A DNA stretch of 64,000 nt from Sulfitobacter alexandrii (GCF_001886735.1 NZ_CP018076.1:3472001-3536000); one strand, 5' to 3'; shown: positions 1 through 8,910, counted from the first letter of the stretch. Notes: generated by a model from the sequence alone, not told the origin. Translations and numbers: made by a program.

Positions 1-942
1 CGTGATCGGGAACATGATGAACAGGGCGGCGATGACCGTGCGACCGACGTAGATGCCCGCCAGCAGGTATTTCTTGGAGTACCGCTTGCCCGCCCAGCCC
101 GCCGCCAGCGTGCCGGCGATGTTCGCCAGGCCGATCAGCGAGATCGCGACGGCCCCGAGGGCAGAGGTGGTCGTGATACCGATGTTGTGCAGCACACCGC
201 CCGCAAGGATCGGGCCGCACATCTCGGTCACGAAGGCCGGGAAATGGGCGGTGATGAAGGCAAGCTGGTAGCCGCAGGAAAAGAATCCGAGGAAGATCAG
301 CGTATAGGACGGGTCGCGGAACGCCTTGACCAGGATCTGCCCCAGGCTTTCCTCCAGCTCCGCCCTGCTGGCCATGGCCGGGGCCCGCATCATGGGCAGC
401 AGAAGGATCATCGACAGGATGACGGCGGCAAAGACAAGAAACGTGCTTTGCCAGCTGAGGAAGGTCAGCATCCATTCCGCCGTCGGCGCACCGAAGACCT
501 GCCCGGCCGACCCCGCCGCGGTGACGATGGCCAGTGACATCGACCGGTTGTCATCGGACGCGGCACGGCCCACGACGGCAAGGATCACGCCGAATCCCGT
601 CCCGGCGATGCCGAAGCCGACGAGCCACGCATAGGTCTGGTGTTCCAGCGGAGTCGTGGAGTTCGCGGACAGCATCAACCCCGCCGCATAGACAATCGCA
701 CCGATGATGATGGCGCGCCTGTCACCGATCTTTTCCGCCACCGCGCCGAAAATTGGCTGCCCGATTCCCCAGGCAAGGTTCTGGATCGCGATGGCGAGCG
801 AGAATTCCGTTCTCAGCCAGGCGAATTCCTCGGCGATGGGGATCTGGAAAACGCCGAACGAGGCGCGGATTGCGAAGCTCACCATGATGATGATGCACCC
901 GACAACGAGAACGGGTGTGAAGATGGGTGTCCGTTCCTGCAT
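1..942 (-). CDS. MFS transporter, truncated at the window edge
   Basis: The first 314 residues of a major facilitator superfamily permease can be read; the C-terminus lies beyond base 1. The chain is a run of hydrophobic helices. A loop near residues 65-75 (GAVAEKIGDRR) matches MFS motif A between helices 2 and 3. Amphipathic residues around 190-210 look like the central cytoplasmic loop between the two six-helix halves. The ATG at 942 is the first Met before helix 1. It is divergent from zapE, with 150 bases between the starts that include a tandem 8-bp repeat. Substrate unknown; the general look is of the small-carboxylate (OxlT-like) permeases, which is an inference. Confidence 0.85.
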   Translation of the reverse strand, partial: MQERTPIFTPVLVVGCIIIMVSFAIRASFGVFQIPIAEEFAWLRTEFSLAIAIQNLAWGIGQPIFGAVAEKIGDRRAIIIGAIVYAAGLMLSANSTTPLEHQTYAWLVGFGIAGTGFGVILAVVGRAASDDNRSMSLAIVTAAGSAGQVFGAPTAEWMLTFLSWQSTFLVFAAVILSMILLLPMMRAPAMASRAELEESLGQILVKAFRDPSYTLIFLGFFSCGYQLAFITAHFPAFVTEMCGPILAGGVLHNIGITTTSALGAVAISLIGLANIAGTLAAGWAGKRYSKKYLLAGIYVGRTVIAALFIMFPIT

Positions 943-993
943 GTCCGGTCCGCCGATGAAATCACGGTCAACGTACCCAAACGGTATGCCGCG

Positions 994-1009
994 TCAAATG
1001 TTCAAATGT
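994..1009. repeat. Tandem 8-bp direct repeat in a divergent promoter region
   Basis: TCAAATGT occurs twice back to back between the divergent starts of the MFS permease gene and zapE. It lies 52 bases upstream of the permease start. Tandem half-sites at such a place can be a regulator site, but no regulator gene is adjacent, so this is only a positional guess. Confidence 0.3.
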
Positions 1010-1092
1010 GTCGATACAACCGCGTATCTTGCAGGTTCGGCCGCGGTCGAGGTCGCTTTCCATCGCCCGGATTGCGCTGTAAGGATTTGGTC

Positions 1093-2151
1093 ATGCCAAC
1101 GCTGGAAGACACCTACAACGATCTGATCGATCAGGGAAAGCTGGTCGCGGACCCCGCGCAGGAAGCGGTCCTGTCCGAGTTCGACCGCATTCGCAAGGCG
1201 CTGCTGCAGCCTGCAAAGAAGGGCCTGTTCCGCAAGGCGCCCGAGCCGCCGAAGGGCCTGTACCTCTGGGGAGGCGTGGGGCGGGGAAAATCCATGCTCA
1301 TGGACATGTTCGTTGCGCACCTTGACGGGATCCCGTCGCGGCGGGTTCATTTCCATGCCTTCATGCAGGAAATCCACGCCGCCATGCACGAGGCGCGAAA
1401 GACCGGCGTGGACGATGCCATCGCGCCTGTCGCCGCCGAAGTGGCCGATAGCGTGAGGCTGCTGGCGTTCGACGAAATGCAGATCACCGACATCACCGAC
1501 GCGATGATCGTCGGGCGGCTGTTCCAGGCGCTTTTCGCCGCCGGCGTCGTCGTCGTGACCACGTCGAACCGGGTGCCGGACGACCTTTACAAGGACGGGC
1601 TGAACCGCGACATTTTCCTCCCCTTCATCGAACTGATCAAGGAACGGATGGTCGTCCACGAACTGGCGAGCCCGCGGGACTATCGCCAGGACCGGCTGGC
1701 CGGCAGCCAGGTCTATTTCACGCCGGTGAACGCCGAAAGCCGTGCGGCGATGGATGCCGTCTGGAACGATCTGGCCGGTGGCCCGGGGGAGCCGCTGGTG
1801 CTCAAGGTTAAGGGCCGTGAGGTCGAGATTCCGGCCTATCGAAACGGCATGGCACGGGCGGGTTTCCACGCCTTGTGCGGCAGACCCCTGGGCGCGGCGG
1901 ATTATCTCGCGCTGGCGGAGGCAGTGCGCGTCCTGCTGCTGGACGATATCCCGACGATGGGCCGTAGCAACTTCAACGAGGCGAAGCGGTTCGTGACCCT
2001 GATCGACGCCCTGTACGAGGCGCGGGTCCGTCTGATCTGCTCGGCTGCCGCAGCGCCGGAGATGCTCTACCTCGAAGGCGAAGGCACGTTCGAGTTCGAG
2101 CGTACCGCGTCTCGTCTCAGGGAAATGCAGGCCGAGGACTGGGGCCGATAG
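1093..2151 (+). CDS. zapE: Cell division protein ZapE (AFG1-like AAA ATPase)
   Basis: A 352-residue P-loop ATPase of the AFG1/ZapE family. ZapE associates with the Z-ring in Proteobacteria and destabilises FtsZ polymers in an ATP-dependent way; it acts in the cytoplasm at the division site. Visible motifs are Walker A GGVGRGKS at residues 60-67 and Walker B LLAFDEMQ at about 123-130, followed by ITD. The end of the protein is the usual AFG1 C-terminal region. The ATG at 1093 is chosen because AAGGA lies 7 bases upstream; the open frame continues to 640, but that extension lacks family similarity and runs antisense through the permease gene. It is a single gene facing the next minus-strand cluster. 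Confidence 0.93.
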   Translation: MPTLEDTYNDLIDQGKLVADPAQEAVLSEFDRIRKALLQPAKKGLFRKAPEPPKGLYLWGGVGRGKSMLMDMFVAHLDGIPSRRVHFHAFMQEIHAAMHEARKTGVDDAIAPVAAEVADSVRLLAFDEMQITDITDAMIVGRLFQALFAAGVVVVTTSNRVPDDLYKDGLNRDIFLPFIELIKERMVVHELASPRDYRQDRLAGSQVYFTPVNAESRAAMDAVWNDLAGGPGEPLVLKVKGREVEIPAYRNGMARAGFHALCGRPLGAADYLALAEAVRVLLLDDIPTMGRSNFNEAKRFVTLIDALYEARVRLICSAAAAPEMLYLEGEGTFEFERTASRLREMQAEDWGR

Positions 2152-2166
2152 GCCCGGCCGAAGTTC

Positions 2167-2355
2167 TCAGCTGTCGGTGGACAGGTAGAGCTCACCCTCG
2201 GTGCCGGAGACGTCGGGGTGGTAAGGTGCATTGTCCTGATACAGGAACCAGAGGCCGCCGGCGATGATCGCCAGGCCCACGACGATGAAGATCGCCTGCG
2301 ACAGGGCCTTGTCGTCTTTTGGTGTCCGGTGCACGGAATTGGAATGATGTGCCAA
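2167..2355 (-). CDS. Small single-pass membrane protein, hypothetical
   Basis: A 62-residue protein if read from the TTG at 2355, which has GGAG 7 bases upstream; no ATG is available in frame near this point. A polar, His-rich N-terminus (residues 1-18) precedes one hydrophobic helix (about residues 20-39, AIFIVVGLAIIAGGLWFLYQ). A short acidic tail ends in LYLSTDS. It lies downstream of folC on the same strand, 107 bases away. Function not recognised. The helix followed by an acidic tail supports a real gene, but the non-ATG start lowers certainty. Confidence 0.6.
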   Translation of the reverse strand: MAHHSNSVHRTPKDDKALSQAIFIVVGLAIIAGGLWFLYQDNAPYHPDVSGTEGELYLSTDS

Positions 2356-2462
2356 GATACTGCTCCGAGGTCGTCCTTTTGCGTGGCGTGGGTACACACG
2401 ATATGTGCCAATCCATACCACATCTGGCCGCCAAGTGAGCAACGGTGTCGAAATATCGCCGG

Positions 2463-3737
2463 TTAGCTGTTTTCGCGCAACACCGCGCCCGCAAGGTAGA
2501 GCGATCCGCAGATCAGGATCCGCGCATGGGGATCCTGACGGACGATATCGGCCAGTGCCGTCGCCACGTCGGGGGACTCGGTCGCCTCCATCCCGACTGC
2601 GCGGGCGGCGCTGGCGGTCTCGGCCGCCGATAGGGTCGCCGCTTCGCCGGGAATGGATACTGCGTGCAGCATCTTCGCATGGGCCGCGAGGGGACGCAGG
2701 TAACCGCCGATGTCCTTGGTGTTCAGCATCCCGCATATCAGGTAGGTGGGCCGTGCGCTTCCCTCGGCCAGATGTGCCGCGATGGCTTCTCCGGCTGCGG
2801 GATTGTGGCCCCCATCCAGCCAGAGGTCCGCATCGCCTGCGATCGCGACAAGCGGCCCCTGTCTGAGCCGCTGCATCCGGGCCGGCCAATACGCGCGGGT
2901 GACGGCGGCCTCGCACGCCATTTCGTTCATCCCGAGGTGCCGCAGTACCGCCAGGGCAGCACCCGCATTCATCACCTGGTGCGCGCCGGGCAGGTTGGGC
3001 AGCGGCAGGTCCAGCAGGCCGTTCTCGTCCTGGTACACCATGCGCCCGCCTTCCCGGCCCACATGCCAGTGCTGGCCGCAAGCCAGAAGGGGGGCTCCCA
3101 GCCGGGCCGCCTGCGCCTCGATGACTTCGAGGCCAGCTTCCTCCTGGGGGCCCACGATGCAGGGCACGCGACGCTTGATGATACCTGCCTTCTCGCCGGC
3201 GATCTGTGCGAGGGTTTCACCCAGGTACTGCTGGTGATCCACCGATACCGGCGTAATGACGCAAAGCGCGGGGTCATCGATGACATTGGTCGCATCAAGA
3301 CGCCCGCCCAGCCCGACTTCGAGAAGGGTGTAATCGGCGGGGGTACGGGAGAATGCCAGCAAGGCGGCCGCGGTCGTGATCTCGAAATACGTGATGCTGC
3401 CGCCGCCGTTCGCGGCATAGCATTCGTCCAACACCTCGGTCAGCGCGTCTTCATCGATCAACGCGCCGGCCAGGCGGATACGTTCGTGAAACCGGGCGAG
3501 ATGCGGGGAGGTGTAGGCGTGCACGCGCTTTCCGGCGGCTTCCAGACCCGCGCGGATCATCGCCTGTGTCGATCCCTTGCCGTTGGTCCCGGCGATGTGA
3601 ATGACGGGGGGCAGCGCGTTTTGCGGGTTCCCCAATGCGTCGAGCAGACGCCACATCCGGTCGAGCGTAAGGTCGATGATCTTGGGGTGAAGCGCCATCA
3701 TCCGGGCAAGGATGGCGTCCGATGTGGGGCCGGTCAT
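2463..3737 (-). CDS. folC: Bifunctional dihydrofolate/folylpolyglutamate synthase
   Basis: A Mur-ligase-family enzyme of 424 residues. It adds L-glutamate to dihydropteroate, making dihydrofolate, and extends the polyglutamate tail of reduced folates using ATP. The P-loop GTNGKGS is at residues 50-56. The downstream TSPHLARFHERI segment is the folate-binding loop typical of FolC, and the length is normal. Its start overlaps the accD stop by 4 bases (ATGA), so the two are translationally coupled; accD-folC adjacency is widespread in Proteobacteria. Cytoplasmic. Confidence 0.96.
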   Translation of the reverse strand: MTGPTSDAILARMMALHPKIIDLTLDRMWRLLDALGNPQNALPPVIHIAGTNGKGSTQAMIRAGLEAAGKRVHAYTSPHLARFHERIRLAGALIDEDALTEVLDECYAANGGGSITYFEITTAAALLAFSRTPADYTLLEVGLGGRLDATNVIDDPALCVITPVSVDHQQYLGETLAQIAGEKAGIIKRRVPCIVGPQEEAGLEVIEAQAARLGAPLLACGQHWHVGREGGRMVYQDENGLLDLPLPNLPGAHQVMNAGAALAVLRHLGMNEMACEAAVTRAYWPARMQRLRQGPLVAIAGDADLWLDGGHNPAAGEAIAAHLAEGSARPTYLICGMLNTKDIGGYLRPLAAHAKMLHAVSIPGEAATLSAAETASAARAVGMEATESPDVATALADIVRQDPHARILICGSLYLAGAVLRENS

Positions 3738-4708
3738 TTCTTCTCGGCTTTGGGTGCGGCCTTCTTCGGCGCTTCCTTGGGCTGGGGCTCGGCATCGGTC
3801 AGCGCGTGGGCCAGATCGCCGCCTTCCTGCGGCGGGGGCAGGTCACCGCGTACGGCGGGTGGCAGACCCAGCAGCATCCGGGTGATGCTGATCAGTTCCT
3901 CGCGCAGTTCGGTCCGGGGTGTCACCCGATCCAGCATGCCGTGGTCCAGCAGGTATTCCGCGCGCTGGAAACCGTCGGGGAGTTTTTCGCGGATGGTCTG
4001 TTCGATGACGCGGGGGCCGGCAAAGCAGATCAGCGCGTTCGGCTCCGCGATCTGCACGTCGCCGAGCATGGCGTAGCTGGCGGTCACACCGCCCGTGGTG
4101 GGGTGGGTCAGCACGACGATATAGGGCAGCCCGGCCTCTTTCAGCATCTGGATCGCGACCGTGGTGCGCGGCATCTGCATCAGGCTCAGGATGCCCTCTT
4201 GCATGCGGGCGCCGCCCGCGGCGGAGAACAGGATCAGCGGGCGCTTCAGCTTGACCGCTTCCTGCGCCGCCGCGATGATCGCATTGCCCACGTACATGCC
4301 CATAGACCCGGCCATGAACGAAAAATCCTGACAGGCCGCGACGATGGGCGTGCGGCCGATCTCGCCGGTGGCGACAAGCATCGCCTCGGGCTCGCCGGTC
4401 TCCCGCTGTGCCGCCTTGAGCCGGTCGGGATACCGCTTCTGATCGCGGAACTGCAGCGGATCGGCCGGGGGCACCGGCACCTTGATGTCGGTGAAGACTC
4501 CGCCGTCGAACAGCGCGCGGAAGCGGTCACGCGGGCTGATCTGCATGTGGTGGCCGCAGTTGGTGCAGACGTTCAGATTGTCCGACACTTCGCGATGGAA
4601 CAGCATCGTGCCACACTCGTCGCACTTGGTCCACAGGTTGTCCGGCGTTTCGCGACGCGAAAAGATCGAATTGATCCGCGGGCGGACATAGTTCGTGATC
4701 CAGTTCAT
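3734..4708 (-). CDS. accD: Acetyl-CoA carboxylase carboxyltransferase subunit beta
   Basis: The beta subunit of the carboxyltransferase half of acetyl-CoA carboxylase, 324 residues. It transfers CO2 from carboxybiotin to acetyl-CoA in the first step of fatty acid synthesis. The N-terminal zinc ribbon has Cys29, Cys32, Cys48 and Cys51 (CDEC...CTNC), followed by a crotonase-fold domain with the GSMGMYVGNAI and GGARMQEG segments of the family. The last 45 residues are a Pro/Lys/Ala-rich tail (ending PKAEKK), as seen in other alphaproteobacterial AccD proteins. It lies upstream of and coupled to folC. Confidence 0.97.
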   Translation of the reverse strand: MNWITNYVRPRINSIFSRRETPDNLWTKCDECGTMLFHREVSDNLNVCTNCGHHMQISPRDRFRALFDGGVFTDIKVPVPPADPLQFRDQKRYPDRLKAAQRETGEPEAMLVATGEIGRTPIVAACQDFSFMAGSMGMYVGNAIIAAAQEAVKLKRPLILFSAAGGARMQEGILSLMQMPRTTVAIQMLKEAGLPYIVVLTHPTTGGVTASYAMLGDVQIAEPNALICFAGPRVIEQTIREKLPDGFQRAEYLLDHGMLDRVTPRTELREELISITRMLLGLPPAVRGDLPPPQEGGDLAHALTDAEPQPKEAPKKAAPKAEKK

Positions 4709-4766
4709 ATCAGGCCCCTGACGACGTGTTTGCCCACCAGATAAGCCCCGAACGCGGTAAATGCAA

Positions 4767-5660
4767 TCAACGGCGGATCGCGACCCGGGCGCCCAGCCAG
4801 AACACGATCATCAGGGCGAAGTCCACCGGCAGCCATGCCGCGAGCAGCTCGGCATCCTGCAGACCGAACGGGGCAAGGTAAAGGGCGAGCCCCGAGAGGT
4901 CGTCGGGCAGCGACACGATCAGAAGGGCGGAGAAGTTGTTGCAGAAGTGGACCGCGATGGCGGGGCCAAGCGACCCCGACCGCGCGGTGAGATCCGCCAT
5001 GAGCACGCCGAACACCCCTGCCCAGAGCGCGATCAAGGCGGCATTCGGCCCCGCTGCCTCCGGAAGATAGTGGCCCAGCGCAAACAGGGCCGAGGGCGCG
5101 ATCATCCAGATCAGCGGCGACCGGAACCGCGCCGCCAGTTGTTGCTGCACGTAGCCGCGAAAGATGATCTCCTCGGCGCTGACCTGCACCAGCACGGCCA
5201 GCAGCGACAACGGCAGCAGCACCAGCCATTCCGTCAGCGGAAGATTGGGAACGAGGTCGCCCCCCATGTCCCAGGGCGGCAAGAGCGCGATCGCGATGCC
5301 GAGACCGAACAGCATAACCGTCACCGCCCGGAAATCCGCCCAGGCCATCCGGATCGGACCGATCAGGCTGCGTATGGGCCTGCGGTGCAGCAGCCGCACC
5401 ACGAGCGCGGCGCTCAGGGTCATGAACAGGAAACTGGCCAGCAGCAGGTACATTGCCAGCGGTGACGACCCCGACAGCAACGCCTGGTAGAGCGCACCGC
5501 TGCGGGTGCCGGCGATCGCGTATATCGTGGCGAAATAGAGTTTATTGCAGGCGAGATAGGCGCCTAAGCCCAGGATGAGGCCGGCAGCGAAGCGCCAGAG
5601 TTCCGACCTTTGCCGCGCGGGCGCGACGAAACCGTCCAGCGGCGCATAGGCGCCGGTCAT
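4767..5660 (-). CDS. CPBP family intramembrane glutamic protease
   Basis: A 297-residue polytopic membrane protein with all three signatures of the CPBP (Abi/Rce1-like) family. These are EE with Arg at residues 163-168 (EEIIFR), FALGH at 193-197, and HFCNN with His238 and Asn241. Members cleave within membranes or process CAAX-type and bacteriocin-related substrates; the substrate here is unknown. About eight hydrophobic helices are visible. Its ATG at 5660 overlaps the stop of the upstream ABC-like gene by 4 bases, so the two are probably translated together. That coupling suggests a shared envelope role, which is an inference. Confidence 0.9.
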   Translation of the reverse strand: MTGAYAPLDGFVAPARQRSELWRFAAGLILGLGAYLACNKLYFATIYAIAGTRSGALYQALLSGSSPLAMYLLLASFLFMTLSAALVVRLLHRRPIRSLIGPIRMAWADFRAVTVMLFGLGIAIALLPPWDMGGDLVPNLPLTEWLVLLPLSLLAVLVQVSAEEIIFRGYVQQQLAARFRSPLIWMIAPSALFALGHYLPEAAGPNAALIALWAGVFGVLMADLTARSGSLGPAIAVHFCNNFSALLIVSLPDDLSGLALYLAPFGLQDAELLAAWLPVDFALMIVFWLGARVAIRR

Positions 5661-8600
5661 TGTGGCGATTCCCCCGCCAGTGCGGGTGGCGTCGGGGGGC
5701 CGTATTCGCGCGGCACGTCGAGACCTGCGGCGCGCAAGATCTCCGCCGCGCCGGTCAAATGCCCGGCAACGGTGCGCAACTGGGTCAGCAGGAGGGTCTT
5801 GTCGCTTTCCAGCACCGACCGGAACTGGTCGGCACCGATGCGCAGGAACTGGCAGGGTTCCGTCGCCACGAGGTTCATCTGCCGAGGTTCGTCGAGGATG
5901 ATCGACAGGTCACCCATAAGGCGGCCGGGCTCCACGTCCGCGACATGGTGGTTCGTGCCGTCCTCGCCGGTCAAGACGATTTCCGCCTTGCCGGAAAGAC
6001 ACAGATAGGCCGCATCCGCCCGCTCTCCGGTCGAGAAGATCACCTGCCCCTTGTCGGCGCTGTACCATTGGGCCGCGAAAGCCAGCAGGCGCTGTTGTCT
6101 TGGATCCAGCGTACTGAACAGGCCATTGCGCGCGATGATCCGCAACTTGCGCCTCAGGTCGTCCGACGCATCCTCGTTGATCTCGGTCTCCTCGGTCTCC
6201 GATGTGCCGTTGAGGCGGCCGTGATGAATTTCCACATGCATGTCGTAGGCTTCGACATCCGCGAAGCTGTCGTTCAGGAAGATCTGGGTGGTATGGGGCA
6301 GCAGGTCGCTCAGCCGGTCGCTGATCTGTTTCTGCGTTTCCGCGTCCGCCCCGGCGAGAACCTGATTGAAAACCAGCACGTCCGGCTGCTTGATCACGGC
6401 ACGGCCGAAGGCGGCCCGTTCCTGAAATTGGGCGGGCAGGTTCGGCCCGCCGATGTCGGTCGGCACGTCGAACAGGTTCACCGATACCATCTGCTTGAGG
6501 TCATGCGCCTCCATCACCTCGACCACCGCATCGCGCACGAGGTCCGCCTGCAGTCCGGCCATACCCGAGAACCGGCCGTAGATCACATTTTCCAGGATGG
6601 TCAGCCGCGGAAGGTAGTTTTCCGGCGCGATCTCGATGAACAGATCGTTCGCCTGTTCTCGAAGCTGCGCCCCGCGTGACTTGCGGATGGAGAGAATCTC
6701 GCGCTTGAAGCTCTCCGGAAAACCGGGCCCGATCTGCTCGGCGGTAAAGGCGAAGGGAACCGTCAGCAACAGCGCGAATTCTTCGGCCGTGAGGGCGGCA
6801 TCGCCCTTGTCCCGCCGGCGCTGGGCGATATCCACCAGTTGATCGTAGAGTGTCTCCTCGATCCCGAGCGCGGTGAATAGCGGATGATCCGTTCCGTCCC
6901 GACCGAACGTGTCGTGCAGGGTTTCGATCAGTGTCTGGGAAATCGCGATGCCCTGCTCGGCCAGTCCCTGATCTATGATCATGCTCAGGAACCCGCCTTC
7001 CTCCACCAGTCCCTTCTGGCTGATCACCCGGCGCGGCGCGGCGAACATCAGGTTTCCCCCCAGCGGCACGGCGGGGTTGAACACCTCCGGGTCGAAACGG
7101 TGAATCGCCTTGTCCAGCCCATCGGCCTTGAGACGCTGGTGGACCTCGTCACGCAACCCCACGATACGGCGGGCAAGCTCGGGATGCTTGTCCGGATCCA
7201 TCCGGGAATCCAGCATGCTGAGAAAGATGACGTCCGCCGTACCCAGCGCCGAGGTGATCTTGTACCAGAAATCGAAAACCTCTTCGCGGGTCCTTAGATC
7301 CGCCACGGTAGGGTCGAGCCATTCCGCCTTGGTACTGTCGGCGCTGTTGCCGGAGCGCCGTGCCTCTATCGTGGCCCGGTCGAGCTTCTTGGGATCCCAC
7401 AGAACCGTGGCGGGCCGGGTCATCAGCGGCATCAGCAGGTTGTTCCCGACCGTCCCCTGGAACAGGTAGGGCTGCGCCCCGGCATAGCCGACCCGCGCGG
7501 CGATGACCGATTGGTGCAACTCCGTCAGATCGTGACCCGCCATCCTGATCTGTCCGCGCGTCGGCAGGACCTCCCGCGTGAGAAGGTCGGCCAGCGCCAT
7601 CCGCTCGGACTGGTTCTTGACCTCGACCGCCACGCGACTGCCGGCGGGCATGGTAAAACTGAGATCCTGCAACACGGTCGATCCATCCTCGTCGCGCAGG
7701 GTGACCCTGTCGAACTCGATGTCTCCGCGCAGATGCGGGATCTCTTCGGGTGTGCCGGTGAACAGCCGCTCGTCGATCATTTTCGGCGGGTTGAACCGTT
7801 CGAGAACGACTTCCCAGCGGACGGCCATGTCCTGCGTCTGGTTGTAGTAGGTGAGCAGTTCCTTCCAGGGACTGGAAAGGTCCTTGTAGGCCGCAAGCGC
7901 CGCGACCAGCGCGCCGACCGTGATCTGCCCCTGTATCGCCAGATAGCCGCCGACGGCATAGAAGAAAAAGGGCGTGAGCTGGGTGATGAAGTTGTTGAGG
8001 AACTTCATGAAGAATTTCTTTTGGTAGATGCGGAAGCGCACGTCGAAAAGACGGCCCAGACGATCGGTGAAGGCCGACAGCCGGTACCGCCAGCCGCCGT
8101 TGGTGCGCAGATCACCGATGCCCGCCGCCGTTTCGCCGATCTCGGCCGAGAACTGGCGCACTTCCTTGATCCGGACCTTGTTCAGTTCGTTGATCTGCCT
8201 CTGCAGCATCGGGATGATCCAGGCCTGTAGCGGGATCAGGGCCACCCCCGCCAATCCGAACCAGAAACTCTGCAGGAAGAGAAAGATCACGATGATCAGC
8301 ATCTGCCCCGCCTGGAAGACCGGCTGGGCGATGAAGTCACCCATCAGGCCGCCCATCGGCTCCGCTTCGGACGTGACCATGCTGACAAGCTCGCCCTGCG
8401 ATGTCTTGCGGAAATAGCTGCGCGGAAACAGCATCATGCGGCTGATGAGCTGGTAGCGGAAGCGTCTCAGCAGACGCTCGGCCAAGACACCTTTCATCGT
8501 GTTGAGCCGCATCTTGAGCAGGCCATGCACGATCACCGCGGCGAGATAGGCAAAGCACAGCGCCAGCAGAAACTGAACCTGCGTGATTTCGAAACCGAAG

Positions 8601-8764
8601 ACGCGGACGGTGTCGCTCTCGGCGCCGATGGCATCGTTGATGATGCGCTTTGGCAGTTCAAGCGTGGCGTAGAGAAACGGAAATGTGAAAAGCGTAAAGG
8701 CCAGCAGATAGAGCTGATCACGGCGGGAAAACTTCCAGATGAACGAGAAAATGCTGGGTTCCAT
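5657..8764 (-). CDS. ABC-exporter-like protein with degenerate ATPase motifs and cyclic nucleotide-binding domain
   Basis: A 1035-residue protein. Residues 1-330 form a six-helix ABC-exporter transmembrane domain. Residues about 350-850 are an ABC ATPase fold split by roughly 275 extra residues (about 440-715). Residues about 883-1000 form a cNMP-binding (CAP-ED) domain. Catalytic motifs are missing. The Walker A position (378-388) reads VAVEVKNQSER. The signature position reads LPAQF (776-780). The Walker B end reads VFNQ, with Asn800 and Gln801 where Asp and Glu belong. The H-loop His is Asn831. The Q-loop Gln431 is kept. Such a protein should not hydrolyse ATP normally and may be a regulatory or scaffolding relative. 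Start: ATG 8764 precedes the first conserved helix; an ATG at 8812 is possible. Coupled to the CPBP protease gene. Confidence 0.85.
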   Translation of the reverse strand: MEPSIFSFIWKFSRRDQLYLLAFTLFTFPFLYATLELPKRIINDAIGAESDTVRVFGFEITQVQFLLALCFAYLAAVIVHGLLKMRLNTMKGVLAERLLRRFRYQLISRMMLFPRSYFRKTSQGELVSMVTSEAEPMGGLMGDFIAQPVFQAGQMLIIVIFLFLQSFWFGLAGVALIPLQAWIIPMLQRQINELNKVRIKEVRQFSAEIGETAAGIGDLRTNGGWRYRLSAFTDRLGRLFDVRFRIYQKKFFMKFLNNFITQLTPFFFYAVGGYLAIQGQITVGALVAALAAYKDLSSPWKELLTYYNQTQDMAVRWEVVLERFNPPKMIDERLFTGTPEEIPHLRGDIEFDRVTLRDEDGSTVLQDLSFTMPAGSRVAVEVKNQSERMALADLLTREVLPTRGQIRMAGHDLTELHQSVIAARVGYAGAQPYLFQGTVGNNLLMPLMTRPATVLWDPKKLDRATIEARRSGNSADSTKAEWLDPTVADLRTREEVFDFWYKITSALGTADVIFLSMLDSRMDPDKHPELARRIVGLRDEVHQRLKADGLDKAIHRFDPEVFNPAVPLGGNLMFAAPRRVISQKGLVEEGGFLSMIIDQGLAEQGIAISQTLIETLHDTFGRDGTDHPLFTALGIEETLYDQLVDIAQRRRDKGDAALTAEEFALLLTVPFAFTAEQIGPGFPESFKREILSIRKSRGAQLREQANDLFIEIAPENYLPRLTILENVIYGRFSGMAGLQADLVRDAVVEVMEAHDLKQMVSVNLFDVPTDIGGPNLPAQFQERAAFGRAVIKQPDVLVFNQVLAGADAETQKQISDRLSDLLPHTTQIFLNDSFADVEAYDMHVEIHHGRLNGTSETEETEINEDASDDLRRKLRIIARNGLFSTLDPRQQRLLAFAAQWYSADKGQVIFSTGERADAAYLCLSGKAEIVLTGEDGTNHHVADVEPGRLMGDLSIILDEPRQMNLVATEPCQFLRIGADQFRSVLESDKTLLLTQLRTVAGHLTGAAEILRAAGLDVPREYGPPTPPALAGESPQ

Positions 8765-8864
8765 GCACCGGACTTTCGCTGGGGACCCATCGCGCCGACG
8801 GGGTCGCCGCAACTTATGCCCCAGACCCGGTCATTACAACATCGCCGGCGTCTGTTCACCGCGC

Positions 8865-8882
8865 TGTCACCGGCCAGTGACA
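8865..8882. promoter_or_regulatory. 18-bp palindrome upstream of the ABC-like gene
   Basis: TGTCAC-CGGCCA-GTGACA is a perfect inverted repeat about 100 bases upstream of the start of the ABC-like gene, in the gap after ridA. The position and symmetry fit a dimeric repressor or activator site. No T-run follows on either strand, so it is not an intrinsic terminator. The binding factor is unknown. Confidence 0.4.
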
Positions 8883-8910
8883 GGGCGGCGCGGACCGGGG
8901 ATTAAGCGAT

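Noticed and set aside
640..1092. Upstream in-frame extension of zapE (open frame from 640)
   Set aside because: It runs antisense through the truncated MFS gene, has no ZapE similarity, and ATG 1093 has a good ribosome site.
2664..4744. Long plus-strand open frames over folC and accD
   Set aside because: They are antisense shadows of clearly identified genes in GC-rich sequence.
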